Origin: Yinghuangia elevatio
GTDB taxonomy: Bacteria > Actinomycetota > Actinomycetes > Streptomycetales > Streptomycetaceae
Length of the DNA: 56,435 bases
Assembly (NCBI RefSeq): GCF_040649515.1
Contig: NZ_JBEZFP010000047.1
Location: forward strand, 1-56,435
Reading direction: 5' to 3'
The position numbers and the translations under genes were made by a program. Below the pieces are notes generated by a model, which was given only the letters and a program-made list of their open reading frames with translations, was not told the origin of the DNA and searched no databases. This document shows positions 33,360-40,996 of this stretch, piece after piece; the first letter of the stretch is position 1, and each line of letters opens with the position of its first letter.

Positions 33360-33735
33360 TCCGCGCCTCCTCCGCCGCCGCCACCACGGCCTCCAGATCC
33401 GCGCCCGTCCCCGCGGTGACCGCGGCCGCGACCGCCCCCTCGACGAACGGGGCGTCCACCAGGCGCACGCCGGGCCAGGCCTCCTCCAGCAGCAGCGCCC
33501 GCACGGTCAGCACCGCGCTCCCCAGGTCGGGCAGCACCACCACACCCGCACCGCCGTCCGCCTCGCGCAGCGCCGCCGCGACACGATCGGCGGACGTCCC
33601 GAGCCCGCCGTCGGGACCACCGGCCGCGATCCCGACGAACACCTCGCCGCCACCGATCTGCCCGACGAGTTCCCGCACTCCCTCGGCGAGAGTGCGGCTG
33701 TGCGATACCAGGACGAGACCTACGAGATTGCCCAC
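33343..33735 (-). CDS. DhaM EIIA subunit (phosphoryl donor for dihydroxyacetone kinase)
   Basis: This 130-residue protein is the mannose-type EIIA domain of the dihydroxyacetone kinase system. The active His is His12 in LVLVSHSRTLAEGV. The region LPDLGSAVLTVRALL is also typical. It transfers phosphate to ADP bound on DhaL. It contains only the EIIA domain, without the HPr and EI parts of E. coli DhaM; these are encoded separately nearby. The start is GTG 33735. It is divergent from dhaK with an 83-base gap that must hold both promoters. Confidence 0.9.
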   Translation of the reverse strand: MGNLVGLVLVSHSRTLAEGVRELVGQIGGGEVFVGIAAGGPDGGLGTSADRVAAALREADGGAGVVVLPDLGSAVLTVRALLLEEAWPGVRLVDAPFVEGAVAAAVTAGTGADLEAVVAAAEEARNVRKL

Positions 33736-33818
33736 GATCGGGCATGCTACGAGAACAGTCGCGCTCCGTCACTTGCGAAGGCACGCACGGTGCGCGCGTA
33801 CCGGCGAAGGAGAGGACC

Positions 33819-34811
33819 ATGAAGAAGTTCCTCAACGACCCCGAGTCGGCGGTCGACGACGCGCTGGCCGGGCTGGCCGCGTCACGGCCCGATCTGCTCG
33901 TCGACCGGGAACTGCGCGTCGTCACGCGGGCGGGCGGGCCACGGCCCGGCAAGGTCGGCCTGGTCTCCGGCGGCGGCTCCGGCCACGAGCCGCTGCACAG
34001 CGGATTCGTGGGCCCGGGCATGCTGGACGCCGCCTGCGCGGGCGAGATCTTCTCGTCCCCCACACCGGACCGCGTGCTCGCGGCGACCCGCGCGGTCTCC
34101 GCGGGCGCCGGCGTCGTGCACATCGTCAAGAACTACACCGGCGACAACCTCAACTTCGACATGGCCGCCGAACTCGCCGCCGAAGAGGGCCTGGAGGTGG
34201 CGAAGGTCCTCGTCGACGACGACGTCGCGGTACAGGACTCGACGTGGACCGCCGGGCGACGCGGCACCGCGGCCACCCTCGTCGTGGAGAAGATCACGGG
34301 TGCCCGGGCGGAGGAGGGCGGCGACCTCAAGGCGGTCGCCGAGGCCGGGCGGCGGGCCAACGAGGCCTCGCGCTCGTACGCCGTCGCCCTCGCCGCCGGC
34401 ACCGCCCCCGCGGCCGGCCGACCCGGGTTCGACCTCGGCGACGACGAGATCGAGATGGGTGTCGGCATCCACGGCGAGCCCGGTCGGCTGCGCGCTCCGC
34501 TACGCCCCGCGCGCGAGCTGGTCGCCGCCATGGTCGACGCGGTCCTCGCCGAGCTGCCCGCCTCCGGCGACCCTGTCATCGCGCTGGTCAACGGGCTGGG
34601 CGCGACGCCGCTCCTGGAGCTGTACGTGGTTTACGGACACGTGGCGGAGGAACTCGCCCGCAGGGGCGTCCCCATCGCCCGGAACCTGGTCGGCACGTAT
34701 GTGACCAGCCTCGACATGGCCGGGGCGTCCCTCACCCTGTGCCGGGCGGATACCGAGATGCTGCGCCTGTGGGACGCGCCGGTCGACACTCCGGCACTGC
34801 GCTGGGGCTGA
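33819..34811 (+). CDS. Dihydroxyacetone kinase subunit DhaK
   Basis: This 330-residue protein binds dihydroxyacetone covalently and hands it to DhaL for phosphorylation, giving dihydroxyacetone phosphate for glycolysis. The Dha-binding His is His218 (GVGIHGEPG), the same number as in E. coli DhaK. GLVSGGGSGHEPLHSGFVG near residue 55 and HIVKNYTGDNLNFDMA are family signatures. The start is ATG 33819 with GAAGGAGAGG upstream. It leads an operon with dhaL and an EI-type gene. Confidence 0.95.
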   Translation: MKKFLNDPESAVDDALAGLAASRPDLLVDRELRVVTRAGGPRPGKVGLVSGGGSGHEPLHSGFVGPGMLDAACAGEIFSSPTPDRVLAATRAVSAGAGVVHIVKNYTGDNLNFDMAAELAAEEGLEVAKVLVDDDVAVQDSTWTAGRRGTAATLVVEKITGARAEEGGDLKAVAEAGRRANEASRSYAVALAAGTAPAAGRPGFDLGDDEIEMGVGIHGEPGRLRAPLRPARELVAAMVDAVLAELPASGDPVIALVNGLGATPLLELYVVYGHVAEELARRGVPIARNLVGTYVTSLDMAGASLTLCRADTEMLRLWDAPVDTPALRWG

Positions 34812-34863
34812 CGCCGCCGACCGCCGGACGACCACCGGGACGACCACCGGACAAGGGAGCAAC

Positions 34864-35502
34864 GTGGGAGACCTGGACACCGCGACGACACTGTCCTGGA
34901 TGCGCGCCGTCGCCGCGTCGATCGCGGAGCACGAGGCGGAGCTGACGGCGCTCGACGCCGCGATCGGCGACGGGGACCACGGCGCGAACCTGCGCCGGGG
35001 GTTCTCCGCGGCGGCCGTCGCCGCGGAACGCCTCGCCGCCGAGGATGCCGAGCCCGGCCCGTTCCTCGTCGAGGTGGGCGGCGCGCTGATCTCCAACGTG
35101 GGCGGCGCCGCCGGGCCGTTGTACGGCACCGCGCTGCGCACCACGGGCAAGGCCATCACCGGGCCTTCCGCCGACACCGCGACCCTGGCGGCGGCCCTGC
35201 GGACCGGACTGGACGCGCTGTGCCGCCTGGGCGGCGCGGTCCCCGGCGACAAGACCATGGTCGACGCGTTCGACCCGGCGGTGGCGGCCATGCAGGCCGC
35301 CGCGGACGCGCCGCTCCCGCATGCGGCACTGCTCGCCGCGGAGGCCGCGGAAGAGGGCATGCGGGCGACGGCGCCGTTGCGCGCCCGCAAGGGCCGCGCG
35401 TCGTACCTCGGCGACCGCAGCATCGGCCATCAGGATCCGGGGGCGACCTCGACGGCGCTGATGTTCCGCGCACTTGCCCGAGCCCTCACCCCCACCGCAT
35501 GA
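34864..35502 (+). CDS. Dihydroxyacetone kinase ADP-binding subunit DhaL
   Basis: This 212-residue helical-barrel protein holds ADP/ATP and phosphorylates dihydroxyacetone bound on DhaK. Metal/nucleotide motifs are AIGDGDHGANLRRG, GDKTMVDAFDPA and GDRSIGHQDPGATST. The start is GTG 34864 with AAGGGAGC upstream, 52 bases after dhaK. Its stop overlaps the next gene (ATGA), indicating tight coupling with the EI-like gene. Confidence 0.95.
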   Translation: MGDLDTATTLSWMRAVAASIAEHEAELTALDAAIGDGDHGANLRRGFSAAAVAAERLAAEDAEPGPFLVEVGGALISNVGGAAGPLYGTALRTTGKAITGPSADTATLAAALRTGLDALCRLGGAVPGDKTMVDAFDPAVAAMQAAADAPLPHAALLAAEAAEEGMRATAPLRARKGRASYLGDRSIGHQDPGATSTALMFRALARALTPTA

Positions 35503-37238
35503 CGCCCCGCGCGCGGGACGGCCGACCGGTGCCGCGGAACGGCCCGTACCCCCGGGACGAAGCCGACCCCGTGAAGGAAGCCGGCCCCATGGGCGACGCC
35601 GCCCCCCGGGACGACGACCGCGGCCTGGTGCTGCGCGGCGTGCCCGGCGCCGGCGGGGTCGCGGTGGGGCGGATGGTGAGCGTCGACGAGACCCCCGGCG
35701 GTGCCGGGCACGGCAGCGTGGCCGACACCGGCGGTACCGGGCACGGCAGCGTGGCCGACGCGCTCGCCGCCGTCGCGGCGGAACTGACCGGGCTGGCCGA
35801 CGCGCTGCGCGGCGAGGGCCGCGTCGAGCAGGCCGACATCGTCGAGGTCGGCGCGCTGATCGCGGAGGACCCCGCATTGCGGTCGCTCGCCGAGGAGTTG
35901 GCTCGCGCCGGGCTCACCGCTGTCGAGGCGGTCGTGGCGGCGACAAACCGGCACGCGGACGCGCTCACCGCGCTCGGCGACCCTGTCTTCGCCGACCGTG
36001 CCACCGACATCCGGCAGATCGGCCGACGCGCGGCGGCCTGGCTGCGCGGCACCGGGCGTCCGACGTCGCGCGGCACGGACGTCGTCCTGGTGGGCGACGA
36101 ACTCGCCGCCGCCGACGTGCTCTTGCCGGGACGCGGCCCTGTCGGCGCGGTGTCCGCGCGCGGCGGTCCGACGGGTCATCTTGCGGTGGTGGCAAGGGCG
36201 TTGGGAATCCCGCTGGTCCTCGGTGCGGACGTCCGCGAACTGCACGGGACGGCGGATCACCGCGTACTCGTGGACGGTGACCGCGGCCTGGTCGTCGTCG
36301 ACCCGCAAGTCGGGGACCTGGTACCGGACTTCACCCCGGCCGAGGAATCCGAGACGACCGACGGGGCGACGCAGGCCGAGGTGCGCCCCACCACAACAAG
36401 GGACGGCCGCCGCGTCCGGGTGCGGGCCAACGTGGGCAGTTACCGCGAGGCCGCCGCCGCGCGGGCGAACGCGGCCGAAGGCGTCGGCCTGCTGCGCACC
36501 GAACTGCCGTTCCTGGCGGCCGACCACTGGCCGGACGCCGAGGAGCACACCGCGTCGCTCGTGCCCTTGCTGCGCGACGGCCCGGAGGGCACGGTCGTGG
36601 TCCGTACGCTCGACTTCGCGGGCGACAAGCGGCCTGCGTTCCTGACCGGAGGTTCCGGTGCGGAGCGCTCGGACGCCATGCTGCGCACGCAGTTCCGCGG
36701 CATCCTGGCAGCCGCCGCGACCACCGCGCGCGCCGTACGGATCCTGGTGCCGATGGTCGAGGGCGCCGCCGACTTCGCGCGCTGTCGCCATCTGTTGGCG
36801 GAGGTGTGCCGGCTGTCCGGCGTCACGCGCCGCCCGCCGCTCGGCGCGATGGTCGAACTGCCGGGCGCGGTCGACGAGGCGGAAGCGCTGGCCGCGGCGG
36901 CGGACTTCCTGGCGCTGGGCACGAACGACCTCACCGCGGCACTGCTCGGTCTGGCGCGCGACGACCCGGCGCTGAGCCCCAGGCGCACCGCCGATCCGGT
37001 CGTGCTGACGGCGGTGCGCCGCGTGGTCGGGTACGCGCACGCCTTCGGCCGCCCGGTCTCGGTGTGCGGCGACGCGGCCGCCGACCCGCGCGTACTCCCC
37101 CTGCTCCTCGGGCTCGGCGTCGACGCGCTGTCCGTGGCACCGCCCGCGTTGGCGGCGGTGCGCGAACAGGTGCGCGCGCTGGACTCGACACGCTGCGCCG
37201 AGCTGGTGCGCGAACGCCTCGCGCGCGGCGGCGAGTGA
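35499..37238 (+). CDS. Phosphoenolpyruvate-protein phosphotransferase (EI) of the dihydroxyacetone PTS
   Basis: This 579-residue protein resembles PTS enzyme I. The phospho-His is His227 in RGGPTGHLAVVARALG. PEP-binding elements are GLLRTELPFL, RTLDFAGDKRP, MVELPGAV and ALGTNDLTAALLG. The usual catalytic Cys region is VSVCGDAAADP. It takes phosphate from PEP and passes it to the HPr-like protein encoded 3-4 kb away on the other strand. I took the ATG at 35499, which overlaps the dhaL stop; an ATG at 35589 is also possible because the first ~35 residues are not conserved. Residues ~55-75 have a short TGGAGHGSVAD-like duplication. It is probably dedicated to dihydroxyacetone. Confidence 0.87.
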   Translation: MTPRARDGRPVPRNGPYPRDEADPVKEAGPMGDAAPRDDDRGLVLRGVPGAGGVAVGRMVSVDETPGGAGHGSVADTGGTGHGSVADALAAVAAELTGLADALRGEGRVEQADIVEVGALIAEDPALRSLAEELARAGLTAVEAVVAATNRHADALTALGDPVFADRATDIRQIGRRAAAWLRGTGRPTSRGTDVVLVGDELAAADVLLPGRGPVGAVSARGGPTGHLAVVARALGIPLVLGADVRELHGTADHRVLVDGDRGLVVVDPQVGDLVPDFTPAEESETTDGATQAEVRPTTTRDGRRVRVRANVGSYREAAAARANAAEGVGLLRTELPFLAADHWPDAEEHTASLVPLLRDGPEGTVVVRTLDFAGDKRPAFLTGGSGAERSDAMLRTQFRGILAAAATTARAVRILVPMVEGAADFARCRHLLAEVCRLSGVTRRPPLGAMVELPGAVDEAEALAAAADFLALGTNDLTAALLGLARDDPALSPRRTADPVVLTAVRRVVGYAHAFGRPVSVCGDAAADPRVLPLLLGLGVDALSVAPPALAAVREQVRALDSTRCAELVRERLARGGE

Positions 37239-37315
37239 CGCAGGCTCAGATGGCGCAGCGACGAGCGGAGAAGGGCTCGGGGCGCGGGCTCACATGGCGC
37301 GGGCCCACCGACACG

Positions 37316-37428
37316 GACTCAGCCGACTCGCACTCAGCCGACTCGCACTCAGCCGACTCGGACTCAGCTGACTCGGACTCAGCTGACTCGGACTCAGCTG
37401 ACTTGGACTCAGCCGACACGGACTCAAC
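37316..37428. repeat. 15-base tandem repeat between convergent genes
   Basis: Seven complete units and a partial eighth of the form GACTCAGCCGACTCG (variants with CTG for CCG or an initial C) run without a gap from 37316. They lie between the EI gene end (37238) and the alcohol dehydrogenase stop (37424), which falls in the last partial unit. The period is a multiple of three, so open frames cross it (repeats of Asp-Ser-Ala-Asp-Ser), but no gene signal supports them. Confidence 0.85.
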
Positions 37429-38467
37429 AGCTGGGGTCGAACAGCACCTTCAGGCACCCCTCCGAGCGGTCCGCGAAGACCTCGTAGCCGTGGGCGGCCT
37501 CGGTCAGCGGGAGGCGGTGGGTGAACACGTCCACCGGGGTGAGGCGGCCGTACCGGATCAGCGGGATGAGCTCGGCCCACGTGGCGGCCACCGGCGCGGT
37601 CGTGAAGCGGATCGTGATGTTGCGGATCAGCAGCAGCGGAGCGGCGATCGGGAAGGCGAAGTTGGCGTTGACGCCCACCACCGACACGGTGTGCGAGGTG
37701 CGCACGGCGTTGAGCGCGGCGGTCAGGGTCACGTCGTGTCCGACCGCCTCGATGACCGAGTCGGCGCCGAGGCCCCCGGTCGCGGCAAGCACCTGCTGGG
37801 CGATGTCGCCCGCGGACGCGTCGATCGGCTCGGCGCCCAGCGCCTCGGCCATCGCGAGGCGCTCGGGTACGCGGTCGGCCGCCAGCACCCGGCCGGCACC
37901 CAGCACCTGCGCCGACTGGAGCGCGTACAGACCGACCGGGCCGAGGCCGATGACCAGGACGGTGGATCCGGGCCGGATGTCCGCGCGGCTCGCGGCCGTC
38001 CAGCCGGTGGGCAGCGCGTCGGTGAGGAGCACCGCGTTGTCGACCGAGATGTCCTCGGGGATCGGCAGCAGGGCCATGTCGGCGACCGGGATCTCGACCG
38101 CCTCGGCGTGCCCGCCGGGCAGGTCCGGGCCGCTGCCCAGCACGCGCAGGCCGCCGCCGGTGCAGTCGATGCCGTTGCCGGCCGCGCAGCCCGCGCACTT
38201 GCCGCAGCCGAACACCGGCGAGACGAGGACGCGGTCGCCGGCGCGCACCCGGCTCACCGCGCTGCCGGTCTCCAGTACCGTGCCGACCACCTCGTGGCCG
38301 GGCCGCAGGCCGCTCACCGCGAAGTCGCCCTCGTAGAAGTGCAGGTCGGAGCCGCACAGCGCGCTCGCGGTCACCTGCACGATCGCCCCGTCGGGGCCAC
38401 TGAGCACCGGGTCGTCGACCTTCTCGACGGTGACGTCGCGGGTTCCGTTGATGACGACGGCGCGCAT
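37424..38467 (-). CDS. Zinc-dependent alcohol dehydrogenase (medium-chain)
   Basis: This is a cytoplasmic MDR-family NAD(P)-dependent dehydrogenase of 347 residues. Catalytic zinc ligands are in ALCGSDLHFYEG and GHEVVG. The structural zinc loop has four Cys (CGKCAGC, then Cys after seven residues). The Rossmann motif is GLGPVGLYALQ, with Asp in AADRVPERL suggesting NAD. It resembles threonine/sorbitol or formaldehyde-type dehydrogenases; the substrate is unknown. The start is ATG 38467 with GGAGC upstream. A palindrome, GTAACAGTGTTAC, lies 24 bases upstream of the start. The stop is at the edge of the 15-base tandem repeat. Confidence 0.9.
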   Translation of the reverse strand: MRAVVINGTRDVTVEKVDDPVLSGPDGAIVQVTASALCGSDLHFYEGDFAVSGLRPGHEVVGTVLETGSAVSRVRAGDRVLVSPVFGCGKCAGCAAGNGIDCTGGGLRVLGSGPDLPGGHAEAVEIPVADMALLPIPEDISVDNAVLLTDALPTGWTAASRADIRPGSTVLVIGLGPVGLYALQSAQVLGAGRVLAADRVPERLAMAEALGAEPIDASAGDIAQQVLAATGGLGADSVIEAVGHDVTLTAALNAVRTSHTVSVVGVNANFAFPIAAPLLLIRNITIRFTTAPVAATWAELIPLIRYGRLTPVDVFTHRLPLTEAAHGYEVFADRSEGCLKVLFDPSC

Positions 38468-38490
38468 GGGCTGCTCCGGGGAGAGAGTCA

Positions 38491-38503
38491 GTAACAGTGT
38501 TAC
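38491..38503. promoter_or_regulatory. GTAACAGTGTTAC palindrome at alcohol dehydrogenase promoter
   Basis: This palindrome has 6-base arms around a single central base, 24 bases upstream of the ADH start codon. The core AACAGTGTT is identical to that in the TetR operator copy at 1684-1698 (CGAACAGTGTTCG), with different flanks. It probably binds a TetR-type repressor. Confidence 0.6.
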
Positions 38504-38639
38504 AGGCGCGAATCTAGCCGACGCGCCGTACGGATGGCAGAGCGCTCGGTGGGCAACTCCGGTGGGTCGCCGCCCGGGCGGCGTGACCTTCGTCCCACCA
38601 CCGGCCTCGCGTCGAGTCGATCTCGCTAGCGTGGGCGCC

Positions 38640-39374
38640 ATGTCGATGGCTCAAGCCCTGCGCGCACACGGCCGCCGGGCCGTTTCGCGGACCCTGCACC
38701 GCGGCTGGGACGCGGTGCGCAAAGCCGGTGCGATCACCGCCGACCGGCCCGGTCTGCTGCGGTTCGGGGCGCTCGGCTCAGGGTCGAAGTTCGCGTTCCC
38801 GACCGGCACGATCTTCGGCGAACGCTGGATCCACATCGGCGAGGAGACCGGGTTCGGCGACCACGTGAGCCTGTCCGCGGGGCTCGCGCCGGGCCACGAC
38901 CTCGGCAGCAGGCCGATCGTCACGATCGGCGACCGCTGCACGATAGGCCGCGGCAGCCACATCGTCGGCCACCACTCGATCGCGATCGGCGACGACGTGT
39001 GGACCGGGCCGTACGTCTACATCACCGACCAGAACCACAGCTACGCCGACCCCGACCAGCCGATCGGCAAGCAGTGGCCGGTCAACGACACCGTCGTGAT
39101 CGGCGACGGCAGTTGGCTGGGCGCCGGGGCGATCATCCTGCCCGGCGCCCGGCTGGGCCGGAACGTCGTGGTGGCGGCCGGCTCCGTGGTGCGCGGGACG
39201 GTGCCCGACCACAGCGTGGTGGCCGGCGTACCGGCGAAGGTCGTGCGCCGGTACGACCCGGCCACCGGCTGGGACCCGCCCCTGCGCAACATCCCCTCCG
39301 GCATCCCGGACGGCGTCACGCACGAGCAGTTGGTGGCACTGATCGAGCAGTGGGAGAACCACGCGGCGGACTGA
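38640..39374 (+). CDS. Hexapeptide-repeat acyltransferase (LbetaH fold)
   Basis: This 244-residue protein has an N-terminal basic region of ~50 residues and a left-handed beta-helix made of hexapeptide repeats (IHIGEETGFG, VTIGDRCTIGRG, IAIGDDVWTGPYVYITDQNH, VVIGDGSWLGAGAIILPGA). The catalytic-type His is in ITDQNHSYAD. GVPAKVVRRYD near the C terminus is typical of the NodL/LacA/maltose O-acetyltransferase group. It probably transfers acetyl from acetyl-CoA to a sugar hydroxyl. The start is ATG 38640; a second ATG two codons later is possible. It is divergent from the alcohol dehydrogenase. Confidence 0.88.
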   Translation: MSMAQALRAHGRRAVSRTLHRGWDAVRKAGAITADRPGLLRFGALGSGSKFAFPTGTIFGERWIHIGEETGFGDHVSLSAGLAPGHDLGSRPIVTIGDRCTIGRGSHIVGHHSIAIGDDVWTGPYVYITDQNHSYADPDQPIGKQWPVNDTVVIGDGSWLGAGAIILPGARLGRNVVVAAGSVVRGTVPDHSVVAGVPAKVVRRYDPATGWDPPLRNIPSGIPDGVTHEQLVALIEQWENHAAD

Positions 39375-39719
39375 CACGGCCGGGGCGGTCACGTGTCAGG
39401 GCCGCTCGCGCGGCGGACGGAAGGCCTGCTGAGGCAAGGCCTGCGGACGGAAGTCCGGCGTCAGACGGGCAGCAGGCGGAAGGCCGACGCCACATCGGCG
39501 TCAACCGGCCTGGAAAGACCGGGAGTTCGGCGGGTCCGAGGGCCTGCCGGGGGCGACACGTGTGCGATGCCGCCCCCGGCATTCCAGCACCGGTCCCCGG
39601 CACCGGTGGTCCTTGTCCCCCGCCTGATCCCCACTTGCTCCCCCATCTGATCCCCACCTGTTCCGCAGGCGTTTTGGCCGCCCGTTCCCCCGACGGCCTT
39701 GGTATGCCGGGCCGTTCCG
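39375..39719. other. Gene-free spacer between acyltransferase and SurE-like genes
   Basis: This 345-base spacer lies between convergent genes. It contains the near-direct repeat CTGATCCCCACTTG / CTGATCCCCACCTG around 39630-39660 and the repeat AAGGCCTGC (two copies near 39421-39447). I see no convincing gene, promoter or strong hairpin. Confidence 0.4.
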
Positions 39720-40667
39720 TTACGCGGTCAGCCCGGTGAGCCGCAACCGCAGGCTCAGGTTGTCGAACACCGACACGACCTGGCCCAGCGCCCACGCGGG
39801 TGTCGTCCAGTCGCCGTCCAGCAGCGAGACGGAGACCTTGCCCTGGCCGACGGCGGTGGTGTCCGCGTTGCCGACCGGCTCCGGGGCGTTCGGGTCGACG
39901 CCCAGGTCCAGACGGAAGCACGTGGCGCACTGGTCGGGCGCCGGCACGTACTTGGTGAAGATCGCCTCGGCCGAACCGACGTTGGTGAGCGCCACCTTGC
40001 CGGTGGGCTTCACCGGGTAGTTGACGTTGAGCGTGGCCTTGCCGGGCAGCACCGGGCCGTTGCGCGGCGCGGTGGCGACCAGTTTCTCGACCAGCTTGAC
40101 GGTGAAGCCGACGGCCTGCGGGATCTGCGGGAACGGGTTGGTCGGGTTCGCGACGTCGAACTCGGCACTGACCGCGATGGACGGAACGCCCTTCTCGGCG
40201 GCCGTGATCGCGGCACCGACGGTGCCGGAGTGGTTCGTCGTGGCACCCATGTTCTGGCCCGCGTTGATACCCGAGATGACCAGGTCGGGCTTCTTGTTCT
40301 GGTACACGTGCTGGATGCCGAACGCGACCGAGTCGGCGGGCGTGCCCTCCACCGACCAGATGCCGGGCTCGACCTCCGCCGCCTTGAACACCGAGCCGGG
40401 CTTGGCGTTGATGCCGGTGCCCTTGCCGGACTGGTCCGTCGCCGGGGCGACGATCACCGCGTTGTGTCCCGCCGCCCTCAACGCGCCCTGCACCGCGCGG
40501 ATGAACGGGAACTGGTAGCCGTCGTCGTTGGACAGCAGGATGTCCAGCCGCTTGGGCGCGGGTGCGGGCGCGGCCGCCTCGGCGGCGGGCGCCGCCAGGC
40601 CGAGCACCGATGCGCAGACCGCAAATGCGGTCACGAGTCTTACGGGTCTGTTGCCGAACCGAGCCAT
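39720..40667 (-). CDS. Exported SurE-type 5'/3'-nucleotidase
   Basis: This 315-residue protein has a clear signal peptide (RPVRLVTAFAVCASVLGLAA, cleavage near AEAAAPAP) followed by a SurE domain. SurE motifs are ILLSNDDGYQFPFIRA (metal-binding Asp pair), the conserved Ser in NHSGTVGAA and SGINAGQNMG. SurE hydrolyses phosphate from nucleotides and polyphosphates. Standard SurE is cytoplasmic; here the enzyme is exported and carries a ~70-residue C-terminal extension with one Cys pair (CATC). The start is ATG 40667 with GGAGG upstream. It probably scavenges phosphate outside the cell (inference). Confidence 0.88.
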   Translation of the reverse strand: MARFGNRPVRLVTAFAVCASVLGLAAPAAEAAAPAPAPKRLDILLSNDDGYQFPFIRAVQGALRAAGHNAVIVAPATDQSGKGTGINAKPGSVFKAAEVEPGIWSVEGTPADSVAFGIQHVYQNKKPDLVISGINAGQNMGATTNHSGTVGAAITAAEKGVPSIAVSAEFDVANPTNPFPQIPQAVGFTVKLVEKLVATAPRNGPVLPGKATLNVNYPVKPTGKVALTNVGSAEAIFTKYVPAPDQCATCFRLDLGVDPNAPEPVGNADTTAVGQGKVSVSLLDGDWTTPAWALGQVVSVFDNLSLRLRLTGLTA

Positions 40668-40996
40668 CTCGGGCCTCCGTGGAACGAAGAGGTGATTGCC
40701 GATGACGTGCAGCGGCACCCGGTGGACGGTACGGGTAGCGCGATCGAGCGCAAACGATTCCCCCCGGTGGACACGCGCGCGGCTCCCCTGCGCGGACTCG
40801 TGTCAACCAGCGGTTAGCGAAAATAGGCTCAACACGCGGACATTTCAATAGAACAAATGCGGCCGTTCACCCGGGCGGGGGCGCGTTCCGTATCAGCCCG
40901 CGGGCCGGGCGACCCGGCGACCGGGTAGGCGGGCAGCCGTGCAGGCGGCGGCCAGACGGGCCACCGGCAACGCCGGGGCAGCGGCGCCGACGCCGG
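40668..40996. other. Spacer upstream of SurE-like gene
   Basis: This 329-base gap lies between the ADP-ribosylglycohydrolase stop and the SurE-like start. A short AT-rich stretch at about 40815-40860 (AAAATAGGC...TTTCAATAG) probably holds the SurE-like gene's promoter. No convincing gene, no hairpin of note, and no pho-box that I could identify. Confidence 0.4.

Noticed and set aside
37316..37428. Tandem repeat considered as a CRISPR array
   Set aside because: Units are directly adjacent with no spacers and are only 15 bases long; no cas genes are nearby.
36806..38494. A plus-strand open frame including Asp-Ser-Ala-Asp-Ser repeats
   Set aside because: The repeats are a by-product of the 15-base DNA repeat; the rest is a shadow of the EI and alcohol dehydrogenase genes.
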